DNA from: RHKX01 sp963823565
Lineage (GTDB): Bacteria > Actinomycetota > Thermoleophilia > Solirubrobacterales > 70-9
NCBI GenBank assembly: GCA_963823565.1
Contig: CAWGLR010000001.1
Location: 372,001 to 436,000 of the forward strand
Direction: 5' to 3'
Length of the DNA stretch: 64,000 nucleotides
Shown piece by piece: positions 18,562 to 27,325 of the stretch. The position numbers were made by a program, and so were the translations under genes. Each line of letters opens with the position of its first letter. The stretch's first letter is position 1. Below the pieces are notes generated by a model. That model worked only from the letters and a program-made list of their open reading frames with translations. It had not been told where the DNA came from and did not search any database.

Positions 18562-20550
18562 TCAGCGCTCGCCCGTCGCCCGCTCCCAGGTCCGCAGATA
18601 GGCCTCGGCGGAGCCGAACAGCTCCCTCGTCGCCTCCCGCCCGCCGGGGACCGCGCGCATGTCGGCGAGCAGGTCGGCGAAGAGGCCGTAGTGGGCGACG
18701 CCGTCGGCGTTGAGGTCGAAGGTCCGGGTGCCGGTGCGCTGACGGCGGAAGGTCACCCGCCCGTCGGCGGACTCGAACGGGTAGGCGAGCGGGTTCGCCG
18801 CGGCGTCGTCGTCGGGGCCGGGCAGGGTCGAGAAGCCGCCGGTGTCGGTGCCGAGCCCGACGCCGGGCGCGCGGCCGCGCGCGTAGCGGCCGAGCTCGAG
18901 GAGCTTCTGCGCGAGCTCTCCCGCCCGGGCCGGCGTCGCCGCCCCGACGCCGCCGCCGCGGTAGAGGCTGCGCAGCTCGGCCGGGACCCAGGCGCCGCCG
19001 GTGCCGGTGTGGCCGGAGATGACCGGGTAGTCGCGGCGGCCGGTGATCCGCAGGACGGCGTCGCGGGCGCGCTCGCTGAGGTGGTCGACCTCGATCAGCA
19101 TCCCGTTCGCCATCAGCCGGCGGACGAGGTAGGCGCCGAGCGGGGTCAGGCCCTTGACGTTGCACTGCGGGCCCGGCGGGTACTCCGGCATCGGCGGCAG
19201 GTCCCTGGTCGCCGGGAAGAAGCCCTCGAGGACGGAGCGCTCGAGGTCGCTGAGCCGGACGACCTCCTCGCCCTGGCCCTGGTGCGGGCAGGGCCCGGTC
19301 TGGAAGTACTCGCCGTTCTGGTAGGCGTTGAAGACGTTGATGAACTTGCCCTTGGTGCCGCCCTCGAGCGCGGAGCCGGCGAAGGCGTTGTTCACCCAGT
19401 GGGCGATGAACAGGGAGCGCAGCCCGAGCCGGCGCATCCTCGCGATGCCGCGATCGACGTCGCGGCGGCCGCAGTCGCCGCCCTCCTCGCAGTTGAACAG
19501 CGTCGAGGTCTCCGCCCCGATCACGACCGCGAGCTTGCCGCGGGCGATCACACGGCGCGCCTGGCGCGGGGAGGTGACGATCCGCAGCCAGCCCTCCCCC
19601 GGCCCGCCGCTCTGGGCGTCGACGTAGCCCTGGAGGCCGCGCAGCCTCCGGACCGCGGAGGCGACGACCTTCCCCTCGTCGCAGGTGTGCGACCTGACCG
19701 GCTCGATCTCGCAGAGCGGCTTGTCCTCGACCGCCTGCGCGACGACCAGGCGCATCCCCGCCATCCACATCCGTTGGAGCCAGACGTAGTAGGTCTGCTG
19801 GTGGGTGTTCGTATCGTTCGTCGGCCAGCCTGCGAACGTCGGCCAGCCGTGCGTGTCGTGGGTCCCGAACGGGATCCCATCGCGCAGCAGGTTCCCGGTG
19901 GCGTCCCCGCTGCCGTCAGGGCCGTGGACGGCGGCGTCGCCGCCCAGCGCCGCCCCGATCCCGAACGGCGACCAGGACCGCCCGTAGACGACCCGGCCGC
20001 CGGCGCGGAGCTCGGTCGTGATGTGGAGGTGCATGTCGGCGAAACCGTTCACCGACCCGTCGCGTTCGGTGCCGCGGAATGGCCGCCCCCTGGCTCCGGG
20101 GCTCGCCTCGGGGAAGCGCGCGCACCCCTCGGCGCGAGCGGCCGGAAGCACCATCCCCCGGCCCTTCGCGAGGCTGAGCCGGCCGCCGAGGCGGAGGCCG
20201 CGCCCGCTCGGCTTCGAGGCGAGGCGGAGGGCGCCGGCCCTCCCCCGCACCGTCCATACCGCGCGGGGCCCGGCCGTCTCCACCCACTCGGCCCGCCTGC
20301 CGTCCGCGGCGAGGAAGCGGCGCTCGCGGTCCATCACCAGGTAGGTGCCGAGGCCGGTCGGCTCCATGAAGACGCGCTCCAGGGCCACCGCGTCGCCGCC
20401 GGTCGCGCCGAGGGTCCAGCAACGGTTGGCGAGGTCGTAGCGGTCGGGGGCGGCGGACGCGCCCGGCGCCGCGAGCAGCGCCGCGACGACGGCGGCGGTC
20501 GCCACGCCCGCGGCACGCCTCGCGCTCGCAATTCCCATCCCCGCGAGCAT
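18562..20550 (-). CDS. Secreted peptidase M19 (renal dipeptidase-like) protein
   Basis: Exported 662-residue protein with a signal peptide (about 1-34), a beta-rich N-terminal part (35-165) and an amidohydrolase-fold body. Zinc-site motifs of the M19 family are visible: DMHLH (about 169-173), EVDHLS, PVISGHTG and GLGTDTGGF, with NADGVAHYGLFADL near the end as in membrane dipeptidases. Several Cys pairs (CDEG, CEEGGDC, CPHQG, QCN) suggest disulphides outside the cell. It probably hydrolyses dipeptides or related amides. Starts at 20550 or at ATG 20538; neither has a clear ribosome site. Confidence 0.75.
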   Translation of the reverse strand: MLAGMGIASARRAAGVATAAVVAALLAAPGASAAPDRYDLANRCWTLGATGGDAVALERVFMEPTGLGTYLVMDRERRFLAADGRRAEWVETAGPRAVWTVRGRAGALRLASKPSGRGLRLGGRLSLAKGRGMVLPAARAEGCARFPEASPGARGRPFRGTERDGSVNGFADMHLHITTELRAGGRVVYGRSWSPFGIGAALGGDAAVHGPDGSGDATGNLLRDGIPFGTHDTHGWPTFAGWPTNDTNTHQQTYYVWLQRMWMAGMRLVVAQAVEDKPLCEIEPVRSHTCDEGKVVASAVRRLRGLQGYVDAQSGGPGEGWLRIVTSPRQARRVIARGKLAVVIGAETSTLFNCEEGGDCGRRDVDRGIARMRRLGLRSLFIAHWVNNAFAGSALEGGTKGKFINVFNAYQNGEYFQTGPCPHQGQGEEVVRLSDLERSVLEGFFPATRDLPPMPEYPPGPQCNVKGLTPLGAYLVRRLMANGMLIEVDHLSERARDAVLRITGRRDYPVISGHTGTGGAWVPAELRSLYRGGGVGAATPARAGELAQKLLELGRYARGRAPGVGLGTDTGGFSTLPGPDDDAAANPLAYPFESADGRVTFRRQRTGTRTFDLNADGVAHYGLFADLLADMRAVPGGREATRELFGSAEAYLRTWERATGER

Positions 20551-20576
20551 AGTCCCGCCGCGCCCCGCGGACGCCG

Positions 20577-21056
20577 CTAGACGCGGGCGACGATCACGTG
20601 GGTGCCCGCGTGATGCATCACGTACTGGCTGACGCTCCCGAGCAGCACGGTGCCGACGCGGCCGACCCCGCGCGCGCCGATCAGGATCGCGTCGTACTCG
20701 CCCCGCTCCGCCTCGGCGACGATCTCGGGCCCCGCCTTGCCGAAGCGGTGGATCGTCGTCACCGGGATGTCCTCGGGGATCCGTTCGATCGCCCCCCGCA
20801 GCGTCCGGTCCGACTCCTCGTGGACCTCCTGCTGGAGGGCCGCCGGCGAGGCCGAGCCGCTGGCCGACCAGCGGAACGCCTCGGCATTGACGTCGGGCTC
20901 GACCGTGAGGAGCGTCAGCGCCGCGTTGTCGCGCCTCGCCGCCTTCACCGCGATCTCGAGCGCGAGCTCCGAGCTCTCCGAGCCGTCGGTGGCGACGAGC
21001 AGCCGCCGCAGGGATTCATCGCCCAGGGGCGGGAGCTGATCGGGCTCGTCACTCAT
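20577..21056 (-). CDS. Universal stress protein, UspA family
   Basis: 159-residue single-domain Usp with the ATP-binding pattern G-2x-G-9x-G-S in GARGVGRVGTVLLGSVSQYV (about 128-147) and the N-terminal ATDGSESSE strand-loop. It probably binds ATP and supports survival in stress or low growth. It stands alone between two secreted-protein genes. ATG 21056. Confidence 0.93.
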   Translation of the reverse strand: MSDEPDQLPPLGDESLRRLLVATDGSESSELALEIAVKAARRDNAALTLLTVEPDVNAEAFRWSASGSASPAALQQEVHEESDRTLRGAIERIPEDIPVTTIHRFGKAGPEIVAEAERGEYDAILIGARGVGRVGTVLLGSVSQYVMHHAGTHVIVARV

Positions 21057-21103
21057 CGGGCGGGAACGCTGTCACCCCGCCCGGCGGCGCGCAAGCCGCC
21101 GGC

Positions 21104-22786
21104 TCAGCCGCCCCAGTTCTTGACCCGGACCGAGCCGCGCATGAACGGATGGATCCGGCAGAAGTACGTGTAGGTCGTGCCCTTCTTGTTCGCCGTCGGG
21201 CTCTTGGTGAGCGGCGGCGTGGTCCAGGTGTTCGAGCCCGTGGTGACGCCGGCGCTCGTGCCCTGGCCGTAGCCGAGCTGGCCGGAGTCGAACTTGATCG
21301 GGCCGTTCGCCAGCGGGTAGCCGATGCCGGAGTCCTTGTTGCAGGGGGCCCGGCAGGAGGTGATGCTGTGCCAGGCCTGCTCGGTCTCCGGCTGGCCGAA
21401 CAGCGCGTCCTGGTTGGTGAAGGTGACCGACTCGCCGGGGCGGACGACGGGCGGGCGCATCTGGCTCGCGGGGAAGCCGCGCACCGCCGAGAAGCCGCCC
21501 TGCGTGTAGTAGAAGCTGCGGATGTCGATGCCGCCGCCCTGAAGCGGCCCGGCGGCGCGGAGGTCGCGCGGGTCGGGCAGGCCGAGCTTCTTGCGAGCCT
21601 TGTAGTCGATGTTCTCCTTCAGGCGGCGGTGGGTGAGCATGCCGCCCCGCTTGTACATCCGCTTGACGGCGTCGCCGTCGTCCCACGGGTCCTTGGCGAG
21701 CGGGTCGTCGGCCCGGCTCCAGGAGAGCGGGAGGATCCCCATCGACTCGTACCAGGAGGCCCGCTTGACGTCGTAGGTGACGTTGATCGAGACGACGTCG
21801 CGGGGCTTGAGACTGACGCGCCAGCTCCGCGGCGTGGCCTCCATCGCCACGTCCCAGCTGACCGCGCCGGCGGGCTCGTAGTACTTGGCGTCGGAGCGGA
21901 ACAGGCGCTTGACCTCGCCGGCGCTGTCACCAGCGGCGGTCCCGTTGTCGGGTCCGTCGCGAGAGACGCGCAGGTCGACGTGGAGGCCGCCGGGATGCAG
22001 GTGGCCGCCGCCGAAGACCAGGGTCGCGCCGCTGTTCGGCACCGTCCAGCGCCGCGCGCCGCTGATGTTGCTGCGCTCCTCGTAGCCGGGCTGGGAGGGA
22101 TCGGTCGGGACCTCATCCGGGAAGACGTACTTGCCGTCACCGTTGGTGTCGAAGCCGCGCTCGGCGTCGAAGACCGGGTAGATCTGCGGCGCGCCGGCGA
22201 CGTCGAGCCACCTCACCTTCGCCGGCTGGATGCTCGGGTTGGTGATCGGCACCCAGTCGATCTCCCAGGTGATGTAGACCGACCGCCCCTCGGTGGCGTT
22301 GAGGCTGTGGATCATCTGGTTGAGGTACCAGTTGTCGCCCGCGTTGACCTTGAGCCCGTAGCCCTGCGGCATCGACGCGATGGTCTTCTCCTCGCCCGAG
22401 GCGAAGGTCGGGCCGTCGTCGGTGACCCAGACGACGTGGTGGAGATGGAGGTCCCAGACGCTCGGGGTGCGCAGGCTCCCGTCGGGCATGATCTCGACCA
22501 TGCTCGGCTTGAACCGGGTGAAGTAGCCCTCGGCATCGGAGCCGGGCCCGAAGGTGTTCGGATCGGCCGGGCCGCTCACCTTGACGGCGTTCGGGCAGGG
22601 CGTCGTGATCTTGATGTCGTTGAGGTTCTGCCCCGGGTGGATCGGGATCGCGTCGGTCCGGCACTGGAACGTCGACGTGTCCGGGTACTTGACCGGCTTG
22701 ATCACCGGCTCCTTGGCGCTCGCGGGCGCCGCCGCGGCGAGCAGCGCCGAGACGGCGAGCAACGCGACGGCGAGCCGGCGGCGCAC
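21104..22786 (-). CDS. Secreted copper protein: PHM-like monooxygenase domains plus C-terminal cupredoxin
   Basis: 560 residues with a signal peptide (1-24). The order of possible copper ligands resembles peptidylglycine alpha-hydroxylating monooxygenase: H-H pair in HLHHVVW (H116, H117) and H160 for one site, then HLHPGG (H262, H264) and M349 (ESMGILP) for the other. A type 1 copper-like site follows at the C-terminus: WHSITS, then YFC-x-x-H-x-x-M (cupredoxin). A D-x-N-x-D-G loop near 214 could bind calcium. The GTG at 22786 starts two bases after the stop of the CocE-type hydrolase, so the two are co-translated. Function is inferred from motif order only. Confidence 0.6.
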   Translation of the reverse strand: MRRRLAVALLAVSALLAAAAPASAKEPVIKPVKYPDTSTFQCRTDAIPIHPGQNLNDIKITTPCPNAVKVSGPADPNTFGPGSDAEGYFTRFKPSMVEIMPDGSLRTPSVWDLHLHHVVWVTDDGPTFASGEEKTIASMPQGYGLKVNAGDNWYLNQMIHSLNATEGRSVYITWEIDWVPITNPSIQPAKVRWLDVAGAPQIYPVFDAERGFDTNGDGKYVFPDEVPTDPSQPGYEERSNISGARRWTVPNSGATLVFGGGHLHPGGLHVDLRVSRDGPDNGTAAGDSAGEVKRLFRSDAKYYEPAGAVSWDVAMEATPRSWRVSLKPRDVVSINVTYDVKRASWYESMGILPLSWSRADDPLAKDPWDDGDAVKRMYKRGGMLTHRRLKENIDYKARKKLGLPDPRDLRAAGPLQGGGIDIRSFYYTQGGFSAVRGFPASQMRPPVVRPGESVTFTNQDALFGQPETEQAWHSITSCRAPCNKDSGIGYPLANGPIKFDSGQLGYGQGTSAGVTTGSNTWTTPPLTKSPTANKKGTTYTYFCRIHPFMRGSVRVKNWGG

Positions 22787-22788
22787 GC

Positions 22789-25005
22789 TCAGCCCGTGCC
22801 GAACGGCTGGTTGGCGAGCGGCACGTAGTCGCGGCAGGGCTCACCGCGCAGGCCCGGGCACGGCGGCAGGCCGGTCGGGGCGGGGCCGTCCTTCGTCACG
22901 GGCAGGACCAGTCGCGAGGCGTGCTTGCGGTCGTGCGCGATCGCGACCCAGGGGGTGGCGTCGGGCTTGGTCTCGGCGAACGCCCAGATCGGCTGGTCGC
23001 CGCCGGGCGCCGAGATCGTCACTCGCACGCGCGAGCCCTCCCGGTAGACGTGGCCCTGGTAGTAGAGCGGGATCCGCACCTTCACCCACTCGCCCTTCGG
23101 CAGCCGCTGCGCCGAGCGCTCGCTGAGGTCGGGCACCGGCTCGCCGAGCGTGCTCTCGTCGCGCAGGACCTTCCGCGCCTCGGTCCGCAGCCAGCCCCCC
23201 TGGACGAAGGTCTCCTTGCCGTCGGGGCGGACCTCGGAGACCGTCGCCTGGAGGTCGACGTTCTTCGCCTTCGAGCGGACCCAGACCTGGACCTCGCCGG
23301 CCCCGAGGACCGTCGTGTCCTTGCCGAGCTGGCCGCTGACGTAGGAGACGGCGGTCCCGGGCGGGTTCTGCGACCACTGGTAGTTGGGGTGGTCCGTCCA
23401 GAGGTCGCCGGAGCCGGTGTCGCCGGTGAAGTCGGTCGGCGGGCGCGCCTCGTCGTCCCAGACGAAGGCGTCGGCGCCCTTGCCGGCGCGCTTCAGCGTC
23501 ATCCGGCCGCCCTTGCCGAACCACCAGGACCGGGGCCGGGCACTCGGCGGCGGGAACCGCTTGTAGCTGCGCTCGAAGGCGGGGACGGGCTTGCCGGGCG
23601 CGTCGCCGGCGCCGTTGTCGAAGAGGATGCGGATCGGCGGCTGCGCCTCGAACATCGCCTTCGCCGAGGCGAGGTCGGGCTGCTCCTGGATCGGGTCGTC
23701 GGGCAGCTGGACCCCCGGCACGCCGAGGACCGACTGATACAGAGCGGGCGCCGCGGCCTTGAGACCCGGCGACAGCTGCGGCCTCTCCTCGGCGACGTAG
23801 ATCTTCAGGAAGTCGAACCATCGGTTGAACGTCTCGGGGTCGAGCGCGTCGGTGTGGACGCCGTTGGTGAAGGTGATCCACTTCTTGTCGGTGCCGGTGA
23901 AGCGGTCGGCGAGGTTCGCGCAGTGGCCGCCGGTCTGCTCGTCGGTCCACTGGCAGGCGAGGAAGACGGGCTTGCGGATCTTGTGGACGAACTTCGACGG
24001 GTCCAGCGGGTCGGCCGCGTTCGGCCGGTAGTAGGCGTTCCGGCGGACCTTCTCGAGCAGGTTGACGGCCTCGGGATGGAGGTCCTGGTTGGCAGCGCAG
24101 GTCGTGTCGCCGTCCTGGATCCGCTCCCAGGCCCAGCTCTGGCCGCTGTCGGGGCCGGCGGCCTGCGAGTCGTCGACGCGGTCCTGCGCCCACTCGAGCG
24201 CGAATCCGGTGTTGAGGATGCCGCCCGGGTACAGCGTCGTCTGCGTGTTGTCGATCACCGACATCGGCGCGAGCGCCGCCAGGCTCGGCGGGTTGGTCTG
24301 GCCGACGAAGAGCTGGGAGATGCCGCCGTAGGAGATCCCCATCATCCCGACCTCGCCGCCCTTGACCCAGGGCTGGCGGGCGACCGTCTCGATCACGTCG
24401 TAGCCGTCGAGGCCCTGGAGCGGCTCGAAGAAGTCGAAGGCGCCGCCCGAGCAGCCGGTGCCGCGCATGTTTACGTCGACGACGGCGAAGCCGAGCAGGT
24501 TGGCGACGGGGGCGATCCCGCTCTCGGGCCCCCCGGGCCTCGCGTACCCGTATCCGGAGTACTCGACGAGCGTCGGGTAGGGGCCGCCGCCGGACGGCAG
24601 GTGGACGTTGATCGCGAGCTGCGTGCCGTCGCGCGTCGTCAGGTAGCCGTAGCCGTCGGCGGGGATCGCCTGGTCGTAGATGCCGGTGCTCGGGGGCTTC
24701 GGCTTCGTGGTGAGCACCCTGACCTTGTGCGTCGCGCCCTCGCCGTCGTCGGCGACGTAGCCGCGCCCCGGCTCGACCCGGCGGAAGACGACGCCGCCCA
24801 GCGGGCCGGCCGTCTTCGACTGCACCGACTTCCCCTTGCGGACGAGGTCGACCGTCTCGCCGGGAGTGCCCCCGGTGACCTGGACCTGCTCGACGCTGCC
24901 GCGCGCGGTCAGCTCCGCGCCAAGGGCGGCGGGAGCGCTCGCCAGGGCGGCGCCGATTACGGCAAAACTGACAGCGACCGCCCCGCGGAGGCCACCCAAC
25001 CTCAT
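22789..25005 (-). CDS. Secreted CocE/NonD-type hydrolase (X-Pro dipeptidyl-peptidase-like)
   Basis: Exported serine hydrolase of 738 residues. Signal peptide 1-29, a small beta domain, then the S15 alpha/beta-hydrolase with the nucleophile in GISYGG (Ser about 225) and the preceding RGTGCSGG loop, and the C-terminal jelly-roll domain of X-Pro peptidases and cocaine esterase (WVRSKAKNVDLQATVSEV, RLPKGEWVKVRIPL). It cleaves peptides or esters outside the cell. It forms a coupled pair with the copper protein gene (TGAGCGTG junction). ATG 25005 is chosen; a GTG four codons upstream is possible. Confidence 0.85.
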   Translation of the reverse strand: MRLGGLRGAVAVSFAVIGAALASAPAALGAELTARGSVEQVQVTGGTPGETVDLVRKGKSVQSKTAGPLGGVVFRRVEPGRGYVADDGEGATHKVRVLTTKPKPPSTGIYDQAIPADGYGYLTTRDGTQLAINVHLPSGGGPYPTLVEYSGYGYARPGGPESGIAPVANLLGFAVVDVNMRGTGCSGGAFDFFEPLQGLDGYDVIETVARQPWVKGGEVGMMGISYGGISQLFVGQTNPPSLAALAPMSVIDNTQTTLYPGGILNTGFALEWAQDRVDDSQAAGPDSGQSWAWERIQDGDTTCAANQDLHPEAVNLLEKVRRNAYYRPNAADPLDPSKFVHKIRKPVFLACQWTDEQTGGHCANLADRFTGTDKKWITFTNGVHTDALDPETFNRWFDFLKIYVAEERPQLSPGLKAAAPALYQSVLGVPGVQLPDDPIQEQPDLASAKAMFEAQPPIRILFDNGAGDAPGKPVPAFERSYKRFPPPSARPRSWWFGKGGRMTLKRAGKGADAFVWDDEARPPTDFTGDTGSGDLWTDHPNYQWSQNPPGTAVSYVSGQLGKDTTVLGAGEVQVWVRSKAKNVDLQATVSEVRPDGKETFVQGGWLRTEARKVLRDESTLGEPVPDLSERSAQRLPKGEWVKVRIPLYYQGHVYREGSRVRVTISAPGGDQPIWAFAETKPDATPWVAIAHDRKHASRLVLPVTKDGPAPTGLPPCPGLRGEPCRDYVPLANQPFGTG

Positions 25006-25139
25006 CCTCTCCACACCTGGGACTCTTGCAAATCGCTGCGCCCGATGCGCCGCATCGCCCGCAAACCCGCTGGGCAAGCCGCAATCGCGGCGATCCGGAA
25101 CGAGCTGATCCGGTTCCGGCGCGGAGAGGCCGGCTCGGC

Positions 25140-26409
25140 CTAGCGCTTCTTGCGGACGACCTTGAAGCCGTAGGACGCGGGTGTCGGGTCCTCGACTCCG
25201 CCGGCCACGGCGCGGACCTCGAACCGGTACCTGCCCGGCTTCAGCTTGTACTTCGCAGGGGACTCGCAGGACTTGAACCGCGGCGGCTTCTTCCGCGGGC
25301 GCAGCGAGCACTCGAAGCTCGCGCCGGCGGTGGTCGAGGAGAACCTGAATCTGGCCTTGGCCTTCCCCTTCCTGCCGTTCCGCCCGTCCCTCGCCTTGAG
25401 CTTCTTCTTCGGCTTCTTGTCGATCGCGGTGTTCGGCGGCTCCGGCGCCGCGACGCCGGTGACGCGGGCGACCTTCGATTGGTGTCGAGCGTCACCCAAA
25501 GGGTGTTGTTCGGTCCGGTTGCGATCTTGCGCGGACCGACGTTCGCAGCCGGGGAGAACCCGTCAGCGTCGTCGTCTGCCCGCTCTGGCGTTAGCCGAAG
25601 CAGATCGTTTGCAGCGAAGCGAGCGATCCAGTACGCGCCGTCGGGCGCGAACGTGATGCCGAACGGGTCGGAATTCTCGAGCTCAGTCATCAGCGGGTTG
25701 CCGCCGGGGTCGATCCGTCCGACGGACTGCGGGTCAGTCGACGGCGCAACGTAGGCGACCTGCCCGTTCGGCCCACCGCTACGTCCTGCGCGATCCCGGT
25801 CGCGTTGATCTGGATGTCGTGCGGAGTTGCGGTAGTCGGCACAGTGGCGGGCGCGCTGTAGACGTTGCCGGTCCCGGCGGCCCAGATCAGTCCGTCGGAG
25901 CTGACGCTCATCCCATGCGGGCCGAAGCCGGGAATGGCAGTCGAGTCGGCGGTCCCCACGGGGTCATCGGGTTCGAAGCTCACCAGCTCATCCGGCGCAG
26001 CCACCCACATTCGCCCGTCAGGGCCAGCGACGATCCCGCGCCCACTCGGGATCCCGACGTCGAAGGGGGTTGCGTTGCCTGGGTTCCCGGCGGGGAATCT
26101 GATCACACCGATCGCCGTCGAGACCCAGATCCTGTTGTCCGGGCCGACGGCGATCCCGAAGGCCGAGTTGTCGAGCGGGTACTCAGTGACGACGCCGGCC
26201 GGGGTGATCTTGGCCACGCCGTTGACGTTCTCGGTGGTCACCCACATGTTCCCGTCCGGGCCCTGGACGATGTCGTTGTCTGTTCCGAGGCCCCCGGCGA
26301 TCGCGAACTCGCCGTCGACCTTCGGCGCGGCGCCGGCCGGCGCCGCGAGAGCGACGAGTGCAGCGAGCGCGGCCAGAGCCGCGAGGGCTGCGCGTGACGC
26401 TGCTGCCAT
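25140..26409 (-). pseudogene. Secreted Vgb/NHL-type beta-propeller protein with FECSL-type tail, two frameshifts
   Basis: Three frames together read as one exported protein: signal peptide (MAAASRAALAALAALAALVA), a propeller with repeated GPDGNMWVTTE, GPDNRIWVSTA, GPDGRMWVAAP and SSDGLIWAAG blades (virginiamycin B lyase type), then an Arg/Lys linker and a C-terminal domain with FECSLRPRKKPPRFKSCESP as seen in many Thermoleophilia secreted proteins. The frame is lost near 25770, where one G (plus strand) seems missing from GTTCGGCCCAC, and near 25480, where a base seems missing in the CGATTGGTGT region. Either assembly errors or a recent pseudogene. Confidence 0.7.
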
Positions 26410-26504
26410 GCCCTCAGCTTAGGGGGATTTCGCACCGACGTGCGACGGCGGGGTTAGGAGTAGTCTGGCGGGCGAGACTGAAGACCCGCGAAGGGAGGCA
26501 TTCG

Positions 26505-27161
26505 ATGAACCTGCGCCAGAGGCTGTCCTACGCGAACGTCGTCGCGACGCTCGCTCTCGTTCTCGCGATCGGCGGCGGCACCGTGTACGCCGCCGTGAAG
26601 CTCGGCAAGAACGACGTCAAGAGCAAGAACATCGCGAAGGGCGCGGTGAAGACCGGTGACCTGGCGAAGAACGCCGTGAAGAGCCCGAAGGTGAAGGACG
26701 GCACGATCCAGGCCGGCGACATCGCCGCCGGCGTGATCCCGCAGATCAGGGCGAACGTGACCGGCTCGGCCACGGGCGGGCCCCAGGGCGGGGTGAACAC
26801 GGACACCACCACGCCGCTGCCGCTCACCGGGACCACGACGTTCACGCCGCAGGCGGGCGAGGTCGGCGCGATCGCGGCGGAGGGGCGATTCACGCTCGCA
26901 TCGGCGGCTCCCCCTGCGTCCTGCTCGCCCGCCGTCCGCCTGTTCGTCAACGACCACTTCACGCGCGTCTTCGTCAGCCCGGAGGACGAAGTGACCACGG
27001 CGACCGCCATCACGACCCACGGCCGCGACGCCGACGGCCCGTTCGGGCTGCTCGATCCCGGCACGCCTTTGACGGTCACCGCCAAGCTCCAAGGCGACGC
27101 CGACTGCACTGCGAGCTCGCGGCTCGACAAGCTCGAAGTCCGCATCGTCCAGATCAAGTAG
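26505..27161 (+). CDS. Secreted or anchored repeat protein of a Thermoleophilia-type family
   Basis: 218 residues. An N-terminal hydrophobic helix (YANVVATLALVLAIGGGTVY) is followed by the repetitive KNIAKGAVKTGDLAKNAVKS and KVKDGTIQAGDIAAG segment, then a beta-rich domain ending in CTASSRLDKLEVRIVQIK with one likely disulphide. Proteins with this exact opening are very common and multi-copy in Solirubrobacterales; their function is unknown. ATG 26505 with AAGGGAGG 7 bases upstream. A hairpin at 27183-27198 (GGCCGG-GAGT-CCGGCC) follows the gene and may terminate it. Confidence 0.75.
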   Translation: MNLRQRLSYANVVATLALVLAIGGGTVYAAVKLGKNDVKSKNIAKGAVKTGDLAKNAVKSPKVKDGTIQAGDIAAGVIPQIRANVTGSATGGPQGGVNTDTTTPLPLTGTTTFTPQAGEVGAIAAEGRFTLASAAPPASCSPAVRLFVNDHFTRVFVSPEDEVTTATAITTHGRDADGPFGLLDPGTPLTVTAKLQGDADCTASSRLDKLEVRIVQIK

Positions 27162-27227
27162 CGGGCCCCGGGACGGGCGCGCGGCCGGGAGTCCGGCCGG
27201 CCATGATCGGGAACGCCTACATTTAGG

Positions 27228-27279
27228 CGCGACCCCCACCTCGCGACGGCCGACGGCGCCGGCGGCTCCGGGGGTCGCG
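27228..27279. repeat. Perfect 10-base inverted repeat in the katG leader
   Basis: CGCGACCCCC at 27228-27237 and GGGGGTCGCG at 27270-27279 are perfect reverse complements 32 bases apart, 46 bases before the katG GTG. It may form a leader hairpin or a binding site for a repressor or regulator of katG. No FurA-like A/T-rich box is seen in the same interval. Confidence 0.55.
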
Positions 27280-27325
27280 GTAATACCGATCTGCAGCAGC
27301 AGGACCTTGAACCGAAAGGACCGAC

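Noticed and set aside
22921..25143. A 740-residue plus-strand frame opposite the CocE-type hydrolase
   Set aside because: Antisense shadow with no protein-like motifs.
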